Positions 27,362 through 33,884 of a DNA stretch of 64,000 bases are shown here, piece by piece. The stretch comes from Cyanobacteriota bacterium (lineage in GTDB: Bacteria > Cyanobacteriota > Cyanobacteriia > CACIAM-69d). A program made the translations under genes and the position numbers. The stretch is from positions 19,744 to 83,743 of the forward strand of contig JAKRSF010000011.1 of assembly GCA_022402445.1 (NCBI GenBank), written 5' to 3'. Numbering within the stretch: position 1 is the stretch's first letter; each line of letters begins with the position of its first letter. The notes below the pieces were generated by a model that was not told the origin of the DNA, did no database searches, and worked only from the letters and a program-made list of their open reading frames with translations.

Positions 27362-28627
27362 ATGGAGCCGAAGTTGAATCTCCACACGCACCCAGCCGCC
27401 ACAGTCGTTGACCTCTTCTGCGGTGCAGGCGGGCTGGGGCTCGGGTTCCATGCGCAGGGCTTCAAAATCCTCTGGGCTGCCGATGCGTTCTCACCGGCCG
27501 TAGAAACCTACCGCAGGAATATCGGGGGGCATGTGACCGAAGTAACGCTCGACTGGGATACGGAGCTACCGCCCTGCGACATCATCATCGGCGGTCCCCC
27601 GTGCCAGGGATTCTCGTCAGCGGGTCTGCGGAAACAGGGTGACGATCGCAACAGGCTTGTGGCCGTATTCGCCCACCTTGTGGCGAGGCATCGACCCAAA
27701 GCCTTTGTTTTTGAAAATGTCGAAGGGTTCCTAACGGGCGAAGGGGGACGAGGGGTGACCGATCTACTCGATCCCCTCGTGGCGGCTGGCTACTGCGTTC
27801 ACCTTCGCAAGATTAATGCCGCCAACTACGGCGTTCCACAACACCGAAAACGGGTGCTCGCCATTGGCGGTTTAGGATGGGATCCCGACTTTCCGGAACC
27901 GACCCACCGTGCCGCAGGTGCCCCAGGTGCCAACCTCGTCGCAGGTCAACTTCCATGGTGCGATAGCGTCGCCAAAGCGCTTGACGGACTACCCGCAGCG
28001 GCGGACGATCCGGCAACCGCAGCCATTTCCGATCACGTCTCCCGTCCGCCTAATCCAATGGACCGTCTTCGTTTTGAGGCCCTTGGCATTGGCCAAACCA
28101 TGAAGGACATTCCAGAGGAACTCTGGCACGAAACCTACCGCCGCCGTGCCTTCAGAAGGGTGATGGATGGCACCCCAACGGAACGTAGGGGGGGCGCGCC
28201 TTCAGGGCTGCGGCGACTCGATCCGGACCTGCCGTCAAAGGCCATCACCAGCGGGGCAACGTCTGAATTTGTCCACCCGATCGCCCATCGCCATCTGACG
28301 CTTCGAGAATGTGCGCGCCTCCAGACCTTTCCCGATACTTTTGAGTTTGTGGGGACCCAGGCCCAGCGATCGCGGCTGATCGGCAATGCTGTACCGCCTC
28401 GTTTCGCCAACGCGATCGCCGCCCATCTAGCCCGCACCTTCCGAGAAATGGGAGACCGAAGGGCAGAGCCAGGACTAAAGAGTTTCGTGCCGACGAACTC
28501 AAACGGCATGAGCCCAGCCCTTCAGAAGACCGTCGATGCCGTCGAGGGCAGATACCGTGCCGTTGACCGGTCCCGGCAGCTTATGCTGTTCGCAGCCCCT
28601 GAGACCGTGCAAGTGGGAGAGCACTGA
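27362..28627 (+). CDS. DNA (cytosine-5) methyltransferase
   Basis: A 421-residue m5C methyltransferase with the conserved motifs in order: I VVDLFCGAGGLGLGF, IV GGPPCQGFSSAG with catalytic Cys81, VI FVFENVEGFL, VIII NYGVPQHRKRV, a variable target-recognition region, then IX-X LTLRECARLQTFPDTF and RLIGNAVPP. It transfers methyl from SAM to cytosine in a specific DNA site. The target cannot be read from sequence. It precedes a putative restriction nuclease by 8 bp, so the pair is very probably a type II restriction-modification system. HIP1 octamers are much rarer here (two seen in both genes) than in neighbouring genes, which suggests acquisition by transfer. Confidence 0.95.
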   Translation: MEPKLNLHTHPAATVVDLFCGAGGLGLGFHAQGFKILWAADAFSPAVETYRRNIGGHVTEVTLDWDTELPPCDIIIGGPPCQGFSSAGLRKQGDDRNRLVAVFAHLVARHRPKAFVFENVEGFLTGEGGRGVTDLLDPLVAAGYCVHLRKINAANYGVPQHRKRVLAIGGLGWDPDFPEPTHRAAGAPGANLVAGQLPWCDSVAKALDGLPAAADDPATAAISDHVSRPPNPMDRLRFEALGIGQTMKDIPEELWHETYRRRAFRRVMDGTPTERRGGAPSGLRRLDPDLPSKAITSGATSEFVHPIAHRHLTLRECARLQTFPDTFEFVGTQAQRSRLIGNAVPPRFANAIAAHLARTFREMGDRRAEPGLKSFVPTNSNGMSPALQKTVDAVEGRYRAVDRSRQLMLFAAPETVQVGEH

Positions 28628-28635
28628 GAGCACTA

Positions 28636-29688
28636 ATGGCAACGTACAAACTCACGCTCGCCCAGAAAACGCTGATTGAAAAGGCGCGCAATGTGGGCAG
28701 CAGCGAAATGGCGGTGCCCCTTTCTGCGGAGGTTTGCGCCTATCTCTGCGGCGTTGTGGTCAGGGATCTCAACCTCGGCTCAGCAATTCCCGAGATCCCT
28801 CAACATCTGCCGGCATTTTTCGAGACTTGGCCGGTTTCTTCCCTCGCGTTGACAGGGATTCCGTTTGAGGAGTTGGCCGCAAAGGTCTTTGCTCTCAAGC
28901 CAGACTCGGACACGTACTTCTCGTGCCTCGCAACCTTGCACAAGAGCCGTCTGAAGTATGAGCAGATCCTACAGCGGCAAGCGTTCCCCACATTCGATCA
29001 AGTGGGGCCGCGTGGCTTGCTCCAGTTCGGTAGCCTGCCGCCCCCAGCGCTCACGGGGATGCTGTACTGGCGCAAGTGGCTCTACGATTTGGACAATCGC
29101 GCGGCCCAGGAAACGGGATATCTCTTTGAGCCGATTCTGGCCCATGCGATCGGCGGTACGCCGGTGAGTGCAAGTCGAAGCCCCGTGAAACGACATGACG
29201 ATCGCGGAAGGGGCCGTCAAGTTGATTGCGTGAAGCAGAAGTTAGCATACGAATTCAAGATCCGCGTAACGATCGCGGCGTCGGGCCAAGGCCGGTGGCG
29301 GGAAGAGCTTCAGTTTCCACTTGACTGCGTTGGGTCAGGGTTCACCCCTGTGCTGGTGGTGCTCGATCCGACCCCTAGCCCCAAGCTGACGGACCTGGTT
29401 AAGGCATTCCACGACGCGGGCGGGCAGACATTCGTTGGCGACTCCGCTTGGCAGCACCTTGAATCCCAGGCTGGACCTGTGATGGGCGTGTTTCTGGAAC
29501 GATATGTCCGGCAACCCCTGACCGCGCTGCTGGATGATGCGCCGGAGCCTTTGCCGCCGATGACGGTGAGGATGGCCGATGGAGGAAATGTCGAGTTTGA
29601 GGTTGGCGGCAGTCGGCTCCGCATTGGGCGCGCCGCTGAGCTTGTCGATGCGGATCCGGAGGCCATACCTGACGATGTTTCTGACTGA
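28636..29688 (+). CDS. Putative type II restriction endonuclease, PD-(D/E)XK type
   Basis: A 350-residue protein starting 8 bp after the methyltransferase. A candidate catalytic centre of the PD-(D/E)XK fold is VDCVKQKLAYEFKIRV (Asp, then Glu-Phe-Lys, about residues 196-211). The overall layout recalls ApaLI-like enzymes, but I cannot confirm that family by eye. Its position next to a solitary m5C methyltransferase is the strongest evidence for being the cognate nuclease, cutting unmethylated foreign DNA at the same site. Low HIP1 density again suggests horizontal transfer. Confidence 0.72.
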   Translation: MATYKLTLAQKTLIEKARNVGSSEMAVPLSAEVCAYLCGVVVRDLNLGSAIPEIPQHLPAFFETWPVSSLALTGIPFEELAAKVFALKPDSDTYFSCLATLHKSRLKYEQILQRQAFPTFDQVGPRGLLQFGSLPPPALTGMLYWRKWLYDLDNRAAQETGYLFEPILAHAIGGTPVSASRSPVKRHDDRGRGRQVDCVKQKLAYEFKIRVTIAASGQGRWREELQFPLDCVGSGFTPVLVVLDPTPSPKLTDLVKAFHDAGGQTFVGDSAWQHLESQAGPVMGVFLERYVRQPLTALLDDAPEPLPPMTVRMADGGNVEFEVGGSRLRIGRAAELVDADPEAIPDDVSD

Positions 29689-29719
29689 TCCCGGTTATGG
29701 GGGATTGCATTTCAGGGAT

Positions 29720-29739
29720 GTCCCATAACGTTATAGGAC
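29720..29739. repeat. 20-bp palindrome, copy 4
   Basis: GTCCCATAACGTTATAGGAC, 31 bp after the restriction nuclease stop codon and upstream of the holin-like gene. Confidence 0.85.
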
Positions 29740-29901
29740 GGCGGGCGGGGGTGGGACGATCGCGCGATCGTAACGCCTCGTATCGTTCTGGGGAGCCTTT
29801 TCAAAATCAACGTATCGTGGGCGAGAGGCCCAGGGGACAATGCTTCAGCGGCACCCCGAGGCCAGGGACATCAACTGTTTTTGAAGAGGAGGGCGATCGC
29901 C

Positions 29902-30270
29902 ATGGCGTTTCTGATTCCGTTTTTAATTGGGGTGGTCATCACCGCCGTCAGTCTGCTGATCATTTCTAAGCTGCCCTTTGGGGTCGAGATCGACAGCCCC
30001 CAGAAGGCGCTCCTGGGCGGTTTGGTTCTGGGGATTTTAAATGGCATTGCCCAGGCGGTGCCGGGGATTTTAACGATCCTGCCGAAACTCCTCACCCTGG
30101 GGCTGTTTTCGCTGATCGTCAATATGATCTTTTTCGGCCTGACTGCGTGGCTGATCGAGGGCTTCCGCCTGCGGATGGGCATCTGGAGCGCTCTGCTGGG
30201 GGCGGTGAGTTTGGCGATTATTAACTCGATTCTGTTCAAGATTCTGAGTCTGGTGCCCGGTCTGGGCTAG
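29902..30270 (+). CDS. Phage-holin-family (superfamily IV) small membrane protein
   Basis: A 122-residue protein with four predicted membrane helices, matching the Phage_holin_4_2 type of family that is widespread in bacterial chromosomes, including cyanobacteria, and usually unrelated to lysis. Segments such as ALLGGLVLGILNG and SLIVNMIFFGLTAWLIEGF are typical. ATG at 29902 is preferred because GAGGAGG lies ten bases upstream; the frame could also open at TTG 29881. Flanked by palindromes on both sides. No phage lysis or structural genes are nearby. Confidence 0.75.
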   Translation: MAFLIPFLIGVVITAVSLLIISKLPFGVEIDSPQKALLGGLVLGILNGIAQAVPGILTILPKLLTLGLFSLIVNMIFFGLTAWLIEGFRLRMGIWSALLGAVSLAIINSILFKILSLVPGLG

Positions 30271-30303
30271 GGGCGATCGCGGCTTAGTGCGCCCATTTCG
30301 CCA

Positions 30304-30323
30304 GTCCCATAACGTTATAGGAC
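30304..30323. repeat. 20-bp palindrome, copy 5
   Basis: GTCCCATAACGTTATAGGAC, 33 bp downstream of the holin-like gene. Confidence 0.85.
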
Positions 30324-30340
30324 AGTTCCCAGTTCCGACG

Positions 30341-30360
30341 GTCCCATAACGTTATAGGAC
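30341..30360. repeat. 20-bp palindrome, copy 6, overlapping a gene end
   Basis: GTCCCATAACGTTATAGGAC, 17 bp after copy 5. On the minus strand it supplies the last sense codons and the TAA stop of the NACHT gene (GTC CTA TAA), so here the element reaches into coding sequence. Confidence 0.85.
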
Positions 30361-31764
30361 GGGGGGCGGGTCGATCTCGGCGGTTTCGGGCGTCCCCTCG
30401 GGCGGTATCTCGGGGGGCGTTTCGGGCCACTGGGTTTGCTTGCGGAGGTTTTCGATCAGCCAGAGGAGGTGGTGGGGCGCTTCGGCGGCGGGGTCGTCCG
30501 GGTTGGCGCGATCGCGATCGAGCCGTTGGTAGGCATCTTCGATCAGGCGCGATCGCGGATCCGCAGGCACCCCATCCGGCGGTGGTGATGACAGTCGCGG
30601 CGCGATCGCCTCCGGCGTTGGGTAGGCAAAGACCATCAAATCCAGCATCAGGGGCAATTTTGACAAGGTGCCCAGACCGGCGCGATCGCCCTGGAGCGGT
30701 TCGATCAAAAAATCACGCCCCGTCGCCCGCAAATAATCCGCCACCTGCTTGGCCGTCAGGGGCAACAGCTCCACCGCCCCATCGAGCCGCTGCAACAGGG
30801 ACCGCCGCTGGGCCGCGATCGCCGTGAACGTAGCCGGTCGCCCGCACAGCACCAACGGCACCCGCCCCGCCCGATCCTGCAACAGGCGATCGAGGGCACC
30901 AAGGGCCACCAGTTGCCGCGCCGGGGGCAGATCATCGAGGCCATCGAGCAGCAAAATCAACCGGCCCCCATCGAGCCATTGGCGCACCGTCGCCGCCGTC
31001 AGGGTGCCGTCATGAGCTGTCAAGGTTTGGACAATCCACGCCGCGATCGCGGGATCCCCCTCCGGCCAGGTGGTCCAATCGAGCCAAAGGGGCAGGGGGG
31101 CGCGGCGATCGCCCTTCGCCTCACCGATCAATTGCAACCCCAACTCCAGCAGCAGAATCGTCTTCCCCGCCCCCAACGGCCCCACGATCGCCAGCCGCCC
31201 ATGGGACGCCGCCCAGGCCCGTTGCAGATCCGCCGGATCCGTCAGGGGGCGCACCCGCCGCGAGGCCCGATCCCACAGTCGCCGCCCCCAGCGCCGCAGG
31301 CCAATGGTGCCCTTGGGGGGCGGTGGCTCTAGATAACTGCGGTTGAGCTGCAACGGCACGGCGATCGGCTTCGGGCCTTGGATCCGCGATCGCAGCCGCC
31401 CATCCCAGCTTTCTTCCAATAAATCCAGGAGCCGTTCCCGCTGATCGCGCGGAGCAATGGCCCCCAGCCCCGGCGATCGCCCAAACAGCACCAGGGTCAG
31501 CAGGCCCAAGGGCAAGCCCAGACCGCAGGTGATCCGAAACAGGTGGGGCTCCAGATTGCCCTGGCCCAGCAGCACCCCCGCCGCCACCGTCAGAATGCTA
31601 TTGAGCAGCCAGGTCACCAAAATCGCCAGTTTACGAACCGTGCCCACGGCCCCATCAAACCGGGCGGGCAAAAATCCCGTATTGATCGTCAGCAGGGCGA
31701 TCAACCCCACCAGGGCAACCCATTGGGGCGAAAGGTTGGGGAGCCAGTCGAGCGGCCCGTCCAT
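30352..31764 (-). CDS. Membrane-anchored NACHT/STAND-type ATPase
   Basis: A 470-residue protein with three hydrophobic segments at the N-terminus (about residues 15-105), a linker, and a NACHT nucleotide-binding domain: Walker A GPLGAGKT (Lys201), extended Walker B LILLLDGLDDLPPAR, a sensor-like LVLCGRPATF, and a helical LPLTAKQVADYL region. The C-terminal tail is Pro/Glu-rich. NACHT proteins are signal-transduction ATPases and several classes defend bacteria against phage; no recognisable nuclease or protease effector is fused here, so the membrane part may be the effector (inference). Its position beside a restriction-modification pair supports a defence reading, but small membrane NACHT proteins of unknown role are also common in cyanobacteria. 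Confidence 0.8.
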   Translation of the reverse strand: MDGPLDWLPNLSPQWVALVGLIALLTINTGFLPARFDGAVGTVRKLAILVTWLLNSILTVAAGVLLGQGNLEPHLFRITCGLGLPLGLLTLVLFGRSPGLGAIAPRDQRERLLDLLEESWDGRLRSRIQGPKPIAVPLQLNRSYLEPPPPKGTIGLRRWGRRLWDRASRRVRPLTDPADLQRAWAASHGRLAIVGPLGAGKTILLLELGLQLIGEAKGDRRAPLPLWLDWTTWPEGDPAIAAWIVQTLTAHDGTLTAATVRQWLDGGRLILLLDGLDDLPPARQLVALGALDRLLQDRAGRVPLVLCGRPATFTAIAAQRRSLLQRLDGAVELLPLTAKQVADYLRATGRDFLIEPLQGDRAGLGTLSKLPLMLDLMVFAYPTPEAIAPRLSSPPPDGVPADPRSRLIEDAYQRLDRDRANPDDPAAEAPHHLLWLIENLRKQTQWPETPPEIPPEGTPETAEIDPPPVL

Positions 31765-31828
31765 GGGCGATGTCCTCGTGTGTCCGGGGAGTGGTCAACA
31801 ATGCGGGCCGGATCGGTCGGATCCATCG

Positions 31829-31848
31829 GTCCCATAACGTTATGGGAC
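31829..31848. repeat. 20-bp palindrome, copy 7 (perfect)
   Basis: GTCCCATAACGTTATGGGAC, a perfect palindrome, 64 bp upstream of the NACHT gene and 16 bp after the ABC ATPase stop. Confidence 0.88.
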
Positions 31849-31864
31849 AGACCCGCGATCGCGG

Positions 31865-32770
31865 CTAGGGGGAGGTGCCCTGCGATCGCGTCAGTTCTAG
31901 GTATACATGTTCGAGGTTAACGGGGTGGCGGGCAATGGAGTCGATCGCGATGCCCTCGAAGGCCGCCAGCAGTTCCGCCAGGGAGAGCCGCTCCGGTACC
32001 CAAAAGGCCAACTGACCGCCATAGTGCCGGGTCGGCCAGTTGAGTTGCTCGGCTCGGGCGATCGCGGCGGCCTCGTCCGGTGTTTCGATCGTGGCCACCT
32101 CGGCGGCGGGGACCGCTTGGCGCAATTCTGCCAACGTGCCCGAGGCCAATAATTTTCCCCGCTGCAAAATGCCGATGTGCTGACACAGCCGTTCCGCCTC
32201 ATCGAGCAGGTGGGTGGTTAATAAAATCGTCATGCCCCGCGATCGCAACGTGCGGATGAGGTCCCAAAATTCGTGGCGCGCTTCGAGATCCAGGCCCGTG
32301 GTGGGTTCATCCAGGATTAGTAGATCGGGCCGATGGACGATCGCCACGGCGGTATTTAACCGGCGCTGCATCCCACCGCTGAGGGTTTCCACGGGGCTGT
32401 CGGCGCGCTCAACTAAATTCACCGCCGCCAACGCTTCCCGGATCCGGCCCTCGCGATCGCGGCGCGGCACCCCATAAATCGCCGCAAAAAAGCGCAAATT
32501 TTCCACACAGGACAGGGATTTGTAGAGCAAATTTTCCTGCGGCGCAATGCCAATGCGCCCCTTCGTCGCATCGGAAATTGGCTTACCCCCTAGGGTGATC
32601 GTGCCGCGATCGGGCCGCAGGAGATTGCAGATCAAATTAATCGTCGTCGTCTTGCCCGCCCCGTTGGCCCCCAGCAGCCCATACACCTCCCCCACCTCCA
32701 GCCGCAGGGACAGATCCACCAGCACAGCGCGATCGCCAAAGGACTTAGAAACCTGGTCAAGGGTCAGCAT
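31865..32770 (-). CDS. ABC-2 exporter, ATP-binding subunit
   Basis: A 301-residue ATPase of the DrrA/NodI-like class: Walker A GANGAGKTT, signature LSGGMQRRLNTA, Walker B LLILDEPTTGLD, and LLTTHLLDEAERL, followed by a C-terminal extension typical of drug or polysaccharide exporters. ATG at 32770 directly precedes LTLDQVSKSFGDRAV; a TTG nine bases earlier is less likely. The permease lies upstream in the same direction, separated by a 270-bp gap that contains three palindromes. Confidence 0.9.
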   Translation of the reverse strand: MLTLDQVSKSFGDRAVLVDLSLRLEVGEVYGLLGANGAGKTTTINLICNLLRPDRGTITLGGKPISDATKGRIGIAPQENLLYKSLSCVENLRFFAAIYGVPRRDREGRIREALAAVNLVERADSPVETLSGGMQRRLNTAVAIVHRPDLLILDEPTTGLDLEARHEFWDLIRTLRSRGMTILLTTHLLDEAERLCQHIGILQRGKLLASGTLAELRQAVPAAEVATIETPDEAAAIARAEQLNWPTRHYGGQLAFWVPERLSLAELLAAFEGIAIDSIARHPVNLEHVYLELTRSQGTSP

Positions 32771-32797
32771 GGGCAGCAACAGCGAGGATAAAAATTG

Positions 32798-32817
32798 GTC
32801 CTATAACGTTATGGGAC
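32798..32817. repeat. 20-bp palindrome, copy 8
   Basis: GTCCTATAACGTTATGGGAC, 27 bp upstream of the ABC ATPase start codon. Confidence 0.85.
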
Positions 32818-32868
32818 ACGGGGAAAATCCGTCAGGCCAAGGGCAAATCATCCAGTCCATCCCCGTAG

Positions 32869-32887
32869 GGGTTGGGTTTCCCAACCC
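32869..32887. repeat. Hairpin of the dispersed GTAGGGG element
   Basis: GGGTTGGG-TTT-CCCAACCC forms a perfect 8-bp stem with a 3-base loop, preceded by CCCCGTA. It is a member of the GC-rich dispersed family seen at 855-956, 41641 and 63931. Confidence 0.6.
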
Positions 32888-32961
32888 TCGCCCCACCGAT
32901 CGCCCCAAACCCGCTCCACCTTGGGCACCTCCGCGATCGCAGGGCAGGGAGAAAATGAACG

Positions 32962-32981
32962 GTCCGATAACGTTATGGGAC
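32962..32981. repeat. 20-bp palindrome, copy 9
   Basis: GTCCGATAACGTTATGGGAC, between the ABC permease and ATPase genes. Confidence 0.85.
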
Positions 32982-32993
32982 GCCGGGATAATG

Positions 32994-33013
32994 GTCCTAT
33001 AACGTTATCGGAC
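32994..33013. repeat. 20-bp palindrome, copy 10
   Basis: GTCCTATAACGTTATCGGAC, 12 bp after copy 9 and 27 bp after the ABC permease stop. Confidence 0.85.
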
Positions 33014-33040
33014 GGGGGAGATGGGAACGGGGGATGGGGT

Positions 33041-33820
33041 CTAGAGCCGCCGTTCTAGGGTAACGGTCTGGCGATAGGACAGGGCCGCCACGGGTAAGAT
33101 GACGGCCAAAAATCCCAGCAGAACGGTCAGGTGCGATCGCAACACGTCCCCATCCGACTCGGTAGCAGCCACCGCGATTGCGGCTTCATTGAGGTGAAAA
33201 ATCGGATTGAACTGGGCCAGATCCAGGAGCGAGTCCGGGAAAAACTCCGACGGCAAAAACGTGCCCCCCAGGATCAGCAGCGGCACCCCAAAGGCGGCGA
33301 TGAGGGCATTGGCATCCTCCGTGCGGCGGGCAAAGCGCGTCCCCAGAATCACCCCCAACCCCACATAAATCGCGATCGCCAGGGCCAACACCAGCAGCCC
33401 CAACGGAATCGACCCGCGAAACGTCGCCCCGAACAGGGCCGCCACGCCATAGATCAACAGCCCCTGCCCCACCGCGATCGCCCCATGGGCCAGCGTCAGC
33501 CCCAGCACATACGATCGCCCCCGCAGCGGCGCAATGAACAGGCGCTTGAGGGTTTGCTGCTCCCGCTCCGCCACCAGGGTCGAAACCGTCCCCCCCAGGC
33601 AGCTAAAAAATAACGCCGCCCCCACCAACGCCGTCGGGGCCGCCGCCTCCAGGGCATCGACGAGGGAAATCTGCGCCCGCTCCGCCACGATCGCCCCATT
33701 GAGCAACAAAATCGCCACGGGAAACACCGCCCAAAACACCAAACTGCGGCGGCGGCGCACCAACTCCGTCAAAATGCGGCGCGCCACCGCGATCGCCTCC
33801 GTCCAAACACCCATGGCCAT
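33041..33820 (-). CDS. ABC-2 exporter, permease subunit
   Basis: A 259-residue membrane protein with about six helices of the ABC-2 type (DrrB/NodJ-like). The segment VSTLVAEREQQTLKRLFIAPLRGRSYVLG is the characteristic cytoplasmic loop that contacts the ATPase, and GTFLPSEFFPDSLLDLAQFNPIFHL is the usual conserved region before the last helices. It works with the ATPase encoded just downstream. Substrate is unknown. Two ATGs, at 33820 and 33814, are equally plausible starts. Confidence 0.86.
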   Translation of the reverse strand: MAMGVWTEAIAVARRILTELVRRRRSLVFWAVFPVAILLLNGAIVAERAQISLVDALEAAAPTALVGAALFFSCLGGTVSTLVAEREQQTLKRLFIAPLRGRSYVLGLTLAHGAIAVGQGLLIYGVAALFGATFRGSIPLGLLVLALAIAIYVGLGVILGTRFARRTEDANALIAAFGVPLLILGGTFLPSEFFPDSLLDLAQFNPIFHLNEAAIAVAATESDGDVLRSHLTVLLGFLAVILPVAALSYRQTVTLERRL

Positions 33821-33884
33821 CCCCAGACAACAACATCCCTTCCCCCACCTGATCCTGGCGGCGGCGCGATCGCCCGCAACACCC

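Noticed and set aside
29690..31764. Prophage containing the holin-like gene
   Set aside because: No capsid, tail, terminase, integrase or endolysin genes are nearby, and this holin superfamily is common in ordinary chromosomes.
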